A DNA stretch of 64,000 nucleotides from the NCBI GenBank assembly GCA_003244105.1, contig QHBK01000019.1, forward strand, positions 124,001-188,000. Direction: 5' to 3'. A program made the position numbers and the translations under genes. Source of the DNA: Candidatus Eremiobacter antarcticus. Lineage in GTDB: Bacteria; Vulcanimicrobiota; Vulcanimicrobiia; Eremiobacterales; Eremiobacteraceae. The notes beneath the pieces are model-generated. The model saw nothing but the letters and a program-made list of their open reading frames with translations, was not told where the DNA came from and did not search any database. Below, piece by piece: positions 17,267 through 26,656 of this stretch (positions are counted from its first letter, which is position 1; the number at the start of each line of letters is the position of its first letter).

Positions 17267-18127
17267 GTGTATGAGTTGAGCACCGCCGCGACCGCCGGCA
17301 AACCGGAGGTGGCCGCGCGCCTTCGGCGAGGTTTGAGCCTCAAGCGCGTCATCATCGGCATCCTGGTGGCGGCTCTCGGCGTGGGATCGGTCTTCGTGGC
17401 GCCCGCTTTCACCGTGGTCGTGGTCCTGATCGCGGTCATCGGCGCGGTGGAGTTCACGAACCTGGCGCAGCGTGCCGGGGCGGATATCTCGCTGCCGGTG
17501 GCCGCCGCGGCCTGCGCGGCGTACCCGCTGCTAGCCTCCGCCGGCTTGCTGACTCGCTGGGAGCCCGCGCTCGTGTCGATCATCGTCATCGCGTCGTTTT
17601 TGGCGTCGTTGACTGCGGACCTCGAACGCTTCGCGGGGCGCTGCGCCATGACCGTATTGGCGTCGCTGTATCTGGGGAAGCTGCTCTCGTATTTCGTGTT
17701 GCTGCGCGGCGCTCACAACGGCCTGACGTTCACGGTTTGGCTGATCGTCGTGGTCGCCCTGACCGATATCGCGGCCATGGTGGCAGGCTTGCAATACGGC
17801 CGCCATCGGATGGCTCCGCGCCTGTCGCCGTCCAAGACTTGGGAAGGCGCGGCCGCAGCGCTCTTGGTCGCCACGCTCGTGGGAGCCGCCATGGGCCTGT
17901 CGCCGTTCATCGGCGTGCCCTGGTGGCTCGCGTTTCTGTTTCCTCTATGCGTGTCGGTGGCGGCGGCCATAGGCGATCTGGTTGAGTCCGCGCTCAAGCG
18001 AAACGCGCAGGTGAAAGACTCGGGTCACATCATCGCGGGCCACGGAGGGGTGCTGGACCGCTTCGACTCTTACATCTTCGCAGGCGTCGTCGGGTACGCG
18101 GTGCTGCTGCTCGCGGGCAGACTCTAA
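17267..18127 (+). CDS. cdsA: Phosphatidate cytidylyltransferase
   Basis: CDP-diacylglycerol synthase, 286 residues with about eight membrane segments. It makes the activated lipid for phospholipid synthesis. The CdsA signature is in the last third: SPSKTWEGA, then GDLVESALKRNAQVKDSG and GHGGVLDRFDSY, with the Asp residues that bind the metal pair. It starts at GTG six bases after the small upstream gene and is followed five bases later by dxr. Confidence 0.95.
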   Translation: MYELSTAATAGKPEVAARLRRGLSLKRVIIGILVAALGVGSVFVAPAFTVVVVLIAVIGAVEFTNLAQRAGADISLPVAAAACAAYPLLASAGLLTRWEPALVSIIVIASFLASLTADLERFAGRCAMTVLASLYLGKLLSYFVLLRGAHNGLTFTVWLIVVVALTDIAAMVAGLQYGRHRMAPRLSPSKTWEGAAAALLVATLVGAAMGLSPFIGVPWWLAFLFPLCVSVAAAIGDLVESALKRNAQVKDSGHIIAGHGGVLDRFDSYIFAGVVGYAVLLLAGRL

Positions 18128-18132
18128 CGGCA

Positions 18133-19332
18133 ATGCGCCGGGTCGCGGTGTTGGGTTCGACCGGTTCCATCGGCCGCCAAGCTCTCGACGTCATCGCCGC
18201 CAACTCGGCATCGTTTCAGGTCTGCGCTCTGGCGGCCAATCAGAGCATCGAGCTTTTGGCCGAGCAGGCGAACCGGTTGCGGCCACCGGTGCTGTCGTGC
18301 GGCGACCGGCGGCTGCGTGAAGAATTGCGCAAGCTCCTCAGCTACGATCCGGACGCATTACTTGAAGGCCCTGCCGGCTTGATGGCTGCCGCCGACGCTT
18401 CCGACGCCGATATCGTGCTGGCCGCAACGGACGGCATGGATGCATTGCGGCCGGTGTTCGAAAGTGCGTCGCACGGAAGAAGCGTGGCGCTGGCCAACAA
18501 GGAGCTGCTCGTCGCCGCCGGCCATCTGCTGTGTGCCCGCGCGCGTGAATCGGGAACTCGTATTGTGCCGGTCGATTCGGAACACAGCGCGATCTTCCAG
18601 TGTCTTCTGGGTGAACGGATGGAAGACGTGCGTTCCATCGTACTGACGGCCAGCGGGGGCCCGTTTCGCACGAGCTCGCACGAGCAGATGGAAAACGCCA
18701 CGCCGGAGCAAGCGCTGCGTCACCCCACGTGGTCTATGGGCGCGAAGAACAGCCTCGATTCCGCATCGCTCATGAACAAGGGGCTGGAGGTCATCGAGGC
18801 AAGCCGCTTGTTCGATGTGACCGCGGACCAGATCGACGTCGTCGTGCATCCTCAGAGCATCGTGCATGGATTTGTCGTGTTCGCCGACGGCAACGTGAAG
18901 GCTCAACTCGCGTCGCCTGACATGAAGCTGCCGATCGCGTTCGCGCTCTCGTTTCCCGAGCGTCTGCCCGTTGCATGGCAGGCCGCCCAAGAGCAATTGG
19001 ATGCGACCAAAGCCGCCATCGGGCTCACCAGCGCAACGTCGCTTTCGTTCGAACCTGTCGACCAGGGTCGCTTTCCTGCGCTGCGGCTGGCATATGAAGC
19101 GCTGCGCCTGGGGAAGACGTATCCTGCGGTGCTGTCAGCCGCCAACGAAGAGGCAGGACGGGCATTCTTGCAAAGGAAAATCAAGTTCACCGAGATGTGC
19201 CCGCTCATCGAACGAGCGCTGCAGGCACACGACGCCGAGGCCGATACGTTGGATGGGGTCGAACGAGCCGACCGCTGGGCGCGCGGCTTCACGCGCGATG
19301 CGGTGAACAGCCGCTTCGGAGCTCCCGCCTGA
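18133..19332 (+). CDS. dxr: 1-deoxy-D-xylulose 5-phosphate reductoisomerase
   Basis: Second enzyme of the MEP isoprenoid pathway, 399 residues, converting DXP to MEP with NADPH. The Rossmann motif GSTGSIGRQALDV opens the protein. Metal and substrate residues are in VPVDSEHSAIFQCL, and the flexible loop and fosmidomycin site are in ASGGPFR and HPTWSMGAKNSLDSASLMNK. The presence of dxr and ispG here shows that isoprenoids are made by the MEP route. Confidence 0.98.
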   Translation: MRRVAVLGSTGSIGRQALDVIAANSASFQVCALAANQSIELLAEQANRLRPPVLSCGDRRLREELRKLLSYDPDALLEGPAGLMAAADASDADIVLAATDGMDALRPVFESASHGRSVALANKELLVAAGHLLCARARESGTRIVPVDSEHSAIFQCLLGERMEDVRSIVLTASGGPFRTSSHEQMENATPEQALRHPTWSMGAKNSLDSASLMNKGLEVIEASRLFDVTADQIDVVVHPQSIVHGFVVFADGNVKAQLASPDMKLPIAFALSFPERLPVAWQAAQEQLDATKAAIGLTSATSLSFEPVDQGRFPALRLAYEALRLGKTYPAVLSAANEEAGRAFLQRKIKFTEMCPLIERALQAHDAEADTLDGVERADRWARGFTRDAVNSRFGAPA

Positions 19333-19367
19333 AAGAAGAGTAGCGTGCCGCACGAGCTGCCATCCTG

Positions 19368-20471
19368 ATGACCGAGGCCACCGTTCTTTTCCAGTTATCA
19401 TTTCCTCTCGCCATCTCGACGTTGGCGCAAGTGGCCATCTTCCTCGCGCTGCTGAGCGTGCTCGTCATCTTCCACGAGTTCGGCCACTTCGTCATGGCGA
19501 AGCGCGCCGGCGTGACGGTGACCGATTTCGCCGTCGGATTCGGCCCCTCGCTTCTGTCAGTGCGGCGCGGCGATACCACATACCGAGTCAACGTGCTGCC
19601 GCTGGGCGGCTATTGCAAGATGGTCGGCGAGGATATGGCCGACAGCGGGCCGAGCGACCCGGGCAACTTCCAAAGGAAAAGTTTGGGAGCGCGCTTCGGC
19701 ATCATCGCCTCAGGGCCGATCTTCAATCTTATTTTAGCCGCCGGCATCTTCGCGTTCTTGGGCACGGTGATCGGCATCCCGACGGGCATCACGACGATCG
19801 TCAAGAACGTGAACCCGAAGACGCCTGCGGCGGCCGCAGGTCTGACGCCGGGCGACGTGATCGTCGCGCTGGACGGCAAGCCGGTGCAGGGCGGTGACGA
19901 TATGATCCGCTACATCCACGGCCATCCCGGCAAGCTGATCGCGGTGGACGTCCAACACGACGGCGTCGCCCGCCATTTGCAAATCCAGGCGCAGCGCAAG
20001 AAGCAGGGCGATCAGGTCGTTGGCCAATTCGGCTTCGTGCCGCGCGAGGTGGTCGAGCACAAGCCGGTCTTCGAGGCAATCGTGTGGGGCTTCGGACAAG
20101 TCGGCGCCACCGCCGCATTGCAGTTCGTGGGCATCACTCAAGCGATCCGCAATCACGATTCGTCAGTCATCAGCGGCCCGGTCGGGATCGCGCATGTGGT
20201 CATCAGCGCCGAGCGGTTCGGCGTGTACCCCGTGCTCGAGCTTATGGCGCGCATCTCGGTGGTGCTCGGTCTGTTCAACCTCTTGCCGCTGCCCGCGCTG
20301 GACGGCGGACGGCTGGCGTTCCTGGCGGCCGAGCTTTTGCGCGGGCGGCCTGTCGATCCTGAGAAAGAAGGCTTGGTGCATCTCACCGGCTTCGCGCTGC
20401 TCATGGTTTTCGTGGTCTTCGTGACGTATCACGACATCGTGCAGTGGGTGAATGGCAAGGGCGGATTGTGA
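19368..20471 (+). CDS. rseP: RIP metalloprotease RseP (site-2 protease)
   Basis: Intramembrane zinc protease, 367 residues. HEFGH at residues 36-40 in the first membrane helix binds zinc, with the third ligand in NLLPLPALDGGRL near residue 305. One PDZ domain lies at about residues 145-210 (TPAAAAGLTPGDVIVALDG). It cleaves anti-sigma factors and signal peptide remnants. It has a single PDZ, as in Gram-positive and Thermus-type proteins, rather than the two of E. coli RseP. Its stop overlaps the ispG start (GTGA). Confidence 0.95.
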   Translation: MTEATVLFQLSFPLAISTLAQVAIFLALLSVLVIFHEFGHFVMAKRAGVTVTDFAVGFGPSLLSVRRGDTTYRVNVLPLGGYCKMVGEDMADSGPSDPGNFQRKSLGARFGIIASGPIFNLILAAGIFAFLGTVIGIPTGITTIVKNVNPKTPAAAAGLTPGDVIVALDGKPVQGGDDMIRYIHGHPGKLIAVDVQHDGVARHLQIQAQRKKQGDQVVGQFGFVPREVVEHKPVFEAIVWGFGQVGATAALQFVGITQAIRNHDSSVISGPVGIAHVVISAERFGVYPVLELMARISVVLGLFNLLPLPALDGGRLAFLAAELLRGRPVDPEKEGLVHLTGFALLMVFVVFVTYHDIVQWVNGKGGL

Positions 20472-21637
20472 TCGACCGCGAGCAACAGCAGCTGCTGGAG
20501 CAGCACTTGCCGCCCGTGCCGGAATGGTCGGGCGTGCAAGAGCGCAGCCCAGCCCCGCCGTTGACAGCGCGCAGAAAGACAAGGCCCGTGAAAGCCGGCA
20601 GCGTCACGATCGGCGGCGGCGCGCCTATCTCAGTCCAATCGATGACGACGACGAAAACGGACGACTGGGCCGCGACGCTCGAACAGGTCAACCAGCTGGC
20701 GGACGCCGGTTGCGAGATCGTGCGCATCTCCGTGCCCGACCCCAAAGCTGCGGCCGCCTGCAAACGGATCAAGGAAGGCTCGCCGGTGCCGCTCGTCGCG
20801 GACATCCATTTCGATCATCGCTTCGCGCTCGCTGCCATCGAGGCCGGCTGGGACAAGCTGCGCCTCAACCCCGGCAACATCCGGGATGCCAACAAAGTTC
20901 GCGAAGTCGTGCGCGCGGCCGCCAACCGCGGCATACCCATCCGTATCGGCGTGAACAATGGATCGCTGGCGCCTGATATCGTACAGCGTTACGGCCACAC
21001 GCCGGAGGGCATGGTGGAGTCGGCGCTGCGCCATATCCGCATCCTCGAAGAGCTGGATTTTTTCGACATCGTCGTCTCGCTCAAAGCGCACGACGTGCGC
21101 ACGACCGTGGCTGCCTACCGCCTCATGGCAGGCAAGGTCGACTATCCGTTTCATCTCGGCGTCACCGAAGCAGGCACGCTGCGCAGCGGCACCGTCAAGA
21201 GCAGTGTCGGGTTAGGCATCCTGCTGGCCGAGGGACTCGGCGACACCATCCGCGTCTCCCTCACGGCCGATCCGGTAGAAGAAGTTCCCGTCTGCTGGGA
21301 GCTGCTCAAATCGCTGGGCTTGAGAGAGCGCGGCGTCGAGATCACGTCGTGCCCTTCGTGCGGGCGAGTGCAGATCGACATCGTCAAACTTGCAGAACAA
21401 GTCGAGCGCATCACCGCCGAGTATCGCGCCCCGGTGAAGGTCGCGGTGATGGGCTGCGCCGTCAACGGCCCGGGAGAGGCCTCCATGGCCGACGTCGGCA
21501 TCGCCGGCGGCAAGGGCATGGGGCTGATCTATCGCGACGGCGTCAAAGTTCGATCGCTGCCCGAGTCCGAGCTGCTCGCCGGTCTGCGAGAAGAGATCGA
21601 ACGCGTCATCCAGGAGCGGTACCCGGACTACGTCTGA
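20468..21637 (+). CDS. ispG: 4-hydroxy-3-methylbut-2-en-1-yl diphosphate synthase
   Basis: MEP-pathway enzyme with a [4Fe-4S] cluster, 389 residues from the coupled GTG. The TIM-barrel half contains ISVQSMTTTKTDD and LVADIHFDHRFAL. The cluster ligands are Cys295 and Cys298 in SCPSCGR and Cys330 in MGCAVNGPGEA. About 40 extra N-terminal residues precede the conserved core, so a later start cannot be excluded, but the GTGA overlap with rseP supports this one. Confidence 0.95.
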   Translation: MIDREQQQLLEQHLPPVPEWSGVQERSPAPPLTARRKTRPVKAGSVTIGGGAPISVQSMTTTKTDDWAATLEQVNQLADAGCEIVRISVPDPKAAAACKRIKEGSPVPLVADIHFDHRFALAAIEAGWDKLRLNPGNIRDANKVREVVRAAANRGIPIRIGVNNGSLAPDIVQRYGHTPEGMVESALRHIRILEELDFFDIVVSLKAHDVRTTVAAYRLMAGKVDYPFHLGVTEAGTLRSGTVKSSVGLGILLAEGLGDTIRVSLTADPVEEVPVCWELLKSLGLRERGVEITSCPSCGRVQIDIVKLAEQVERITAEYRAPVKVAVMGCAVNGPGEASMADVGIAGGKGMGLIYRDGVKVRSLPESELLAGLREEIERVIQERYPDYV

Positions 21638-21692
21638 TCCCGCACACAGCGCTCGAACGAAAGCGGAAGGTCGCGCGCGCGAAGGCGCGCCC

Positions 21693-23138
21693 ATGGTGAA
21701 ACAAGCGCAAAAAAAAGAGGTCTCGCGCATCCCGCGCAAGTCCGACGACGTCTCCGAGTGGTACACACAGGTCTGCCTGCAGGCGCAACTGGCGGATTAT
21801 GCGCCCGTGCGCGGCTGCATCGTCATGCGCCCGTACGGCTACGCGATCTGGAGCCTGATCCAAGCCGAGTTCGACCGGCGCTTCGCGGCCACCGGTCATC
21901 AAAACGCGTACTTCCCTCTGCTCATTCCCGAGAGCCTCTTCATGCGCGAAGCCAAGCACGTCGAGGGCTTCACGCCGGAGGTCGCGTGGGTCACCGAGGG
22001 GGGCGACGAAAAGCTGAGCGAGCGCCTGGCGATCCGCCCCACGTCCGAAGTCATGTTCGGCATGATGTACGCCAAGTGGATTCAGTCGCACCGCGATCTC
22101 CCTGTGCTCATCAACCAGTGGGCCAACGTCATGCGCTGGGAGAAATCCACGCGCCCGTTCTTGCGCACGCTCGAGTTCTTGTGGCAAGAAGGGCATACGG
22201 CCCACGCGACCCGTGAAGAGGCCGCCGCAGAAGTGCAGCAGATGCTGGGCATCTATCGCGAGGTGGCCGAAGACGTCCTCGGCCTGCCGGTTATCAGCGG
22301 CCGCAAGAGCGACAACGAGAAATTCGCGGGCGCCATCGCGACGTACGCGATCGAGGCGCTCATGCCGGATGGAAAGGCGCTGCAGGCCGGCACATCGCAT
22401 GAGCTCGGGCAGAATTTCGCAAAGGCGTACGACATCACGTTCACAGACGCCGACGAGCAAGTGAAGCACGTCTGGACGACCTCGTGGGGCGTCTCATGGC
22501 GCATCCTTGGCGGCCTCATCATGGCGCACGGCGATGACAACGGCCTCGTGTTGCCTCCGTCCGTGGCGCCGCACCAAGTCGTGATCGTGCCGATCCTGCG
22601 CAAGGGGGGAGAAGAGGTGTTGCCTGCAGCGCGCCGCTTGCGCGACGACTTGTCCGCCGTCTGTCGCGTCCACCTCGACGACCGTACGGAGCAAAGCGCC
22701 CCGTGGAAATTCAACGAGTGGGAATTGCGCGGCGTGCCGTTGCGCATCGAGCTCGGCATGCGCGACATCGAAGCGGGCACGGTGATGCTCGCGCGCCGCG
22801 ACACGCTCACGAAGTCGCCCATGCGCCGCGAGGACGCGGTGACCCAGGTGCCTCAACTGCTCGCGCAGCTGCAAACCGGCCTTTTCGAGAAGGCGCGTGC
22901 GGACCGCGACGAGCGCACGAGCACCGCTTCCGACAAAGACGCGTTTGTCTCGCAGCTAAAGGCTCAAAGAGGGTTCGTGCTGGCGCCGTGGTGCGAACGG
23001 CCGGAGTGCGAGCTTGCGATCAAAGCGGAGACGAGCGCGGTCACTCGCGTCATCACCGGCGCCGCAGCGCCGGGCGAGACGTGCGCCTTTTGCGGACTGC
23101 CGGCGAAGGTGCGAGCGTATTTCGCCCGCAGTTACTGA
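21693..23138 (+). CDS. proS: Prolyl-tRNA synthetase, archaeal/eukaryotic-like type
   Basis: Class II synthetase of 481 residues without the bacterial editing insert, so it is the short ProS type 3. Motif-2 region WANVMRWEKSTRPFLRT, the His-containing EGHTAHATREEA and the catalytic HELGQNFAKAYDI region are clear. The C-terminal domain has a Cys cluster (WCERPEC and CAFCG) for zinc and ends in the conserved terminal Tyr. A separate trans-editing protein would be expected elsewhere. The ATG lies after a GC-rich inverted repeat and GAAGG. Confidence 0.97.
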   Translation: MVKQAQKKEVSRIPRKSDDVSEWYTQVCLQAQLADYAPVRGCIVMRPYGYAIWSLIQAEFDRRFAATGHQNAYFPLLIPESLFMREAKHVEGFTPEVAWVTEGGDEKLSERLAIRPTSEVMFGMMYAKWIQSHRDLPVLINQWANVMRWEKSTRPFLRTLEFLWQEGHTAHATREEAAAEVQQMLGIYREVAEDVLGLPVISGRKSDNEKFAGAIATYAIEALMPDGKALQAGTSHELGQNFAKAYDITFTDADEQVKHVWTTSWGVSWRILGGLIMAHGDDNGLVLPPSVAPHQVVIVPILRKGGEEVLPAARRLRDDLSAVCRVHLDDRTEQSAPWKFNEWELRGVPLRIELGMRDIEAGTVMLARRDTLTKSPMRREDAVTQVPQLLAQLQTGLFEKARADRDERTSTASDKDAFVSQLKAQRGFVLAPWCERPECELAIKAETSAVTRVITGAAAPGETCAFCGLPAKVRAYFARSY

Positions 23139-23177
23139 CCGGTTGCGCCGCTCGCCGGTTCGCACAGCCCAGCCCGG

Positions 23178-24500
23178 ATGAGGTTCGGCCCACAAATGGC
23201 GCTCGCGGTCATCGCTGTGGCGGTCGTCGCCGGAAGCGGCGCACGCGCGCAGGCGCGTGCGGCTCGACCCGACCGTTTGTCCGCCATCTACATGTACCAT
23301 CACGTCTCCCCGCTGGTGCTGCCGGGCCGGTACCAGCGCGCCCTCACGATGACGCCTGACGAGTTCGACGCGCAGCTTGCGTGGCTAAAGCGCCGGCATT
23401 GCCGCCTGCTCACGGTGGACGGCATGTTGAGCGACGTCCGGCGGCTTGCTGCCCGCGCACCCGCCTGCGAGGTGGCGCTGACGTTCGACGACGGCTATGA
23501 AGACGCTGCGACGTTCGCCTTTCCGGCGCTGCGCCGCTACCACGATGTCGCCAGCTTTTACATCATCACGGGCAAGGTCGGCGCGCAGGGCCATGTCACG
23601 GCTGCGCAGATCCGGGCGTTGCGCGCAGCCGGGATGGAGATCGGCGCGCACACGGTCCATCATTACGATCTGACGAGGTTGACGAGCGCCAAGGGCGCCC
23701 GTGAGATCGGAAGTTCGCGCACGGCTCTGGAGCACTGGATTGGCGCGCCGGTGCTCTCCTTCGCGTATCCGAGCGGACGTTTCAACGCCGCCGTCGTTGC
23801 TGAAGCGCGCGCGGCGCACGTGCGCGACGCGGTGACGACCGTGCCGGGGTTTGTCGGCTCAAGCACTGATCCGCTGCTGCTGCCGCGTTACCGCATGCTG
23901 CACGGCAAAGGGCTCGCATTGTTTCGCGCGACCTTAGGACCCCCCCAAGGCGAGCACGCCAAGGGCTGGCACTTGCTGCAGTCGCTCGCGCCGCTCGATC
24001 GCCGCACGCTCGCCGGCATCGCACGCAAGCGCATTGCGGGGAACGCCCCGCAGCGCGCAGAAGCGATTTGCATCGCACTTTTGGAGCGCCGGTTTCCGGA
24101 GCAGATCCTGAAAGTGCACCTGCTCGCCATGCAGCCCGCTGCCGTGGCGGGGATTCTTCTTTCGGGCGTAAAGTTTCACGAAGCGATGAATGCTCGCCGT
24201 TTTCGGGCTGACGTGCGCTCTATGGTGCGAACCGCCTTCTTGTCGGATAAGGCGCTCGACGAAGTAGACGTATGGGCGACGGTGCCGATTGCGGTCGGCG
24301 CCGGCCTTCCGGTCTCCGGCGACTTTGCCGTTCCAGCGTCGAGAACGGTCTTTTCCACAGCCGTAACCGCCACTGGCCATGCCAGTGCTGCGCGGCAGCT
24401 CACGTGGGGTGCGGAGTATTGGGATGCCGATTGGACGCGTGACTTGACGCCTGCAAAAGCGGTGTCGGGTGGGCGCCTCCGCCGTGCGGAGTCCAGATGA
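23178..24500 (+). CDS. Exported polysaccharide deacetylase with extra C-terminal domain
   Basis: NodB-type carbohydrate esterase (CE4) of 440 residues. A signal peptide ends near residue 24. The CE4 motifs are LTFDDGYEDA (catalytic and metal Asp) near residue 106 and HTVHHYDLTRL (two metal histidines). SFAYPSGRFN is the third motif. After residue 260 a second, unrecognised domain of about 170 residues follows; it has no membrane segment. It probably deacetylates cell-wall or exopolysaccharide. The stop codon overlaps the M16 peptidase start (ATGA). Confidence 0.9.
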   Translation: MRFGPQMALAVIAVAVVAGSGARAQARAARPDRLSAIYMYHHVSPLVLPGRYQRALTMTPDEFDAQLAWLKRRHCRLLTVDGMLSDVRRLAARAPACEVALTFDDGYEDAATFAFPALRRYHDVASFYIITGKVGAQGHVTAAQIRALRAAGMEIGAHTVHHYDLTRLTSAKGAREIGSSRTALEHWIGAPVLSFAYPSGRFNAAVVAEARAAHVRDAVTTVPGFVGSSTDPLLLPRYRMLHGKGLALFRATLGPPQGEHAKGWHLLQSLAPLDRRTLAGIARKRIAGNAPQRAEAICIALLERRFPEQILKVHLLAMQPAAVAGILLSGVKFHEAMNARRFRADVRSMVRTAFLSDKALDEVDVWATVPIAVGAGLPVSGDFAVPASRTVFSTAVTATGHASAARQLTWGAEYWDADWTRDLTPAKAVSGGRLRRAESR

Positions 24501-25801
24501 CGACGGACGACGCAGCCATAACGGGCGAAAACACATACGCCAAAACGGTTTTGGACAACGGCGTGCGCGTCATCAGCGAACGACTGCCCTACGTCCGCAG
24601 CGCCAGCATCGGCCTGTGGGTCGGAGTCGGATCCTCGCACGAAGAGGCAGCGCTGCGCGGCATCAGCCACGTGATCGAGCACATGCTCTTCAAGGGGACG
24701 CCGAAACGCAGCGCGCGCCAGATCGCAGAGCTGATGGACTCTGTCGGCGGCCACCTCAACGCGTTCACCGACAAAGAGATCACGTGTTACCACGGACGCG
24801 TCGTCGATGCGCACGTGGCGCTCGCCTTCGACGTGCTCGCGGACATGTTCAAGCACGCCAAGTTCGATCCGGACGACCTGCACAACGAGCAGCAGGTGAT
24901 CCTCGAAGAGATCCGCATGTACGACGATTCTCCCGACGAGCTGAGCCAAGATCTGTTCTTGCGGTCCGTTTGGGGCGGCAGTTCGTTGGGCGAGCCCACG
25001 ATCGGATACGCTGCTACCGTTTCGGCGGTGACGCGCGACGCCATCACGGCGTACATGCGCTCGAAATACACGCCCGATCGCGTGGTCGTGACAGCGGCGG
25101 GCAACATCGAGCATTCGCAATTCGTCGCGCTGGTAGCCGAGCAGCTGGGCTCCATGGCCGGCGCAGACGGCAATGCCCCCCTGCCGGCGCCGGCATTCCG
25201 CCCGGCAGTGACGGCGCGGTATAAGGACTGCGAGCAAGTGTACATCCTGATCGGAGCGGAGGGCACGCGTGCCGACGACGATCGGCGTTACCCGCTTTCC
25301 GTCTTGGACACGATTCTCGGCGGCGGAATGGCGTCGCGCCTGTTCCAAGAGATCCGGGAGCAGCGCGGCTTGGTGTACAGCGTGTACTCATCGCACAACA
25401 CCTACCGCAACGCCGGTCTCTTCAGCATGTCGGCATCGACGAGTCCGAAAAACGCTGCCGAGGTCGTGTCGCTCATCCGCGAGGAGTTGTCTCGCCTTGC
25501 CGCCGACGGCGTGTCCGAAGCCGAGGTGGCGCGCGCGAAGGAGCACATCAAGGGCAACATGCTCTTGTCGCTGGAAAGCACGAGCACGCGCATGATCCGT
25601 CTGGGGCGTTCCGAGCTGAACATCGGCCGGCACATCTCGACCGCTGAAGTGACCGAGCGCATCGAGGCGGTCAGCAAAGAGCAGGTCGACGCGCTGGCGC
25701 GCCAGCTCTTCGTTGGCGAACGGCTCGCGTTGACCGTTCTCGGGCCGGTGGACAGCCAAGCAGTCACAGGCCCGTTCGAATCGTTGGCACAATCAGCCTG
25801 A
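24497..25801 (+). CDS. M16 family zinc metallopeptidase
   Basis: Cytosolic or periplasmic peptidase of 434 residues related to mitochondrial processing peptidase beta. The inverted zinc motif HVIEH is at residues 58-62, with the distal Glu in QQVILEEIRMYDD. The C-terminal half repeats the fold without the motif and has GGGMASRLFQEIREQRGLVYSV, which includes the conserved RGLVY substrate-binding segment. No signal peptide is visible. It is coupled to the deacetylase by ATGA; the natural substrate is unknown. Confidence 0.93.
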   Translation: MTTDDAAITGENTYAKTVLDNGVRVISERLPYVRSASIGLWVGVGSSHEEAALRGISHVIEHMLFKGTPKRSARQIAELMDSVGGHLNAFTDKEITCYHGRVVDAHVALAFDVLADMFKHAKFDPDDLHNEQQVILEEIRMYDDSPDELSQDLFLRSVWGGSSLGEPTIGYAATVSAVTRDAITAYMRSKYTPDRVVVTAAGNIEHSQFVALVAEQLGSMAGADGNAPLPAPAFRPAVTARYKDCEQVYILIGAEGTRADDDRRYPLSVLDTILGGGMASRLFQEIREQRGLVYSVYSSHNTYRNAGLFSMSASTSPKNAAEVVSLIREELSRLAADGVSEAEVARAKEHIKGNMLLSLESTSTRMIRLGRSELNIGRHISTAEVTERIEAVSKEQVDALARQLFVGERLALTVLGPVDSQAVTGPFESLAQSA

Positions 25802-25833
25802 GCAGCGCTTCGCCGGCGATCAGTTCGGCGACC

Positions 25834-26649
25834 GTGTACCTCGCCATCGCCGCCGTGGTCTACTGTTTCGCTCAAGCCCTCCAGATGGGCACGGGCGCGG
25901 CGCGACTGGCCGGCGTGCGCGCCAAGCGGGTGGCCACCGGCCTCACGCTCTTCAATCTGTTCGCCACCAGCTCTCGCATGTTGAACCTGGTGTACGCGCC
26001 GCTGATGGGCGCGCTGATCGACATCTCGCGCCGGCTGGGTGACGTGGCAGGGTTCGAACGCGATCTGCGCGTCATCATCGCGGCAGCATCCGTAGGGACC
26101 GTGCTCGGCGGCGTGCTGACGCCTACGTTCGCGGTCTTGCTGCAGCGAGGCATCGGTTCGTTCGAGCGCCGAGGCTCGCTCGTGTGGGCGATGAGCCGCT
26201 TGGTGGTGCCCGCCACCTTCCGCTCGGCAGTCATGCAATTCCGCAGGCCCGCGGTGCGCATGCTGCGTTACAGCCCGGCATCCATACCGAAGGGCTTTCT
26301 GTATTGGAACGTCGTCGTGATGGCATTTTGGATCGCAGGCCCGCTCTCGGCGTTCTACGCCGGCGTCATCGATTCCAAGGTGACCGGCACTGCGTTGCTC
26401 TTGTCCGGCCTCATCACCGGCGTGGCGACGATCACCCTGACGCTCGTTGTGGACCCGACCGCCGCGGTCATCACCGATCAAACGGCGTTAGGCATCCGGC
26501 CGGAGAGCGATATCAAGGCGATGCTGCTCTACCTCGTGCTCAGCGCCGTGGTCGGCACGCTGCTCGCGCAAGCGGTCTTGCGTCCGGCCGCTGAGCTCAT
26601 CGTCGCTGTCGCGCGGTTCCTCGTCGATCATGGTCTGCAACATGGCTGA
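25834..26649 (+). CDS. amj: Amj/DUF2837-type lipid II flippase
   Basis: Polytopic protein of 271 residues with about six hydrophobic segments. The stretch GVRAKRVATGLTLFNLFATS followed by SRMLNLVYAPLMG matches my memory of the Amj (YdaH) family, the alternative lipid II flippase of Bacillus subtilis that can replace MurJ. It starts at GTG; no other start is available after the preceding stop. The position beside a deacetylase and glycosyltransferases fits envelope biogenesis. Whether MurJ also exists cannot be seen from this window. Confidence 0.7.
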   Translation: MYLAIAAVVYCFAQALQMGTGAARLAGVRAKRVATGLTLFNLFATSSRMLNLVYAPLMGALIDISRRLGDVAGFERDLRVIIAAASVGTVLGGVLTPTFAVLLQRGIGSFERRGSLVWAMSRLVVPATFRSAVMQFRRPAVRMLRYSPASIPKGFLYWNVVVMAFWIAGPLSAFYAGVIDSKVTGTALLLSGLITGVATITLTLVVDPTAAVITDQTALGIRPESDIKAMLLYLVLSAVVGTLLAQAVLRPAAELIVAVARFLVDHGLQHG

Positions 26650-26656
26650 TATCGGC

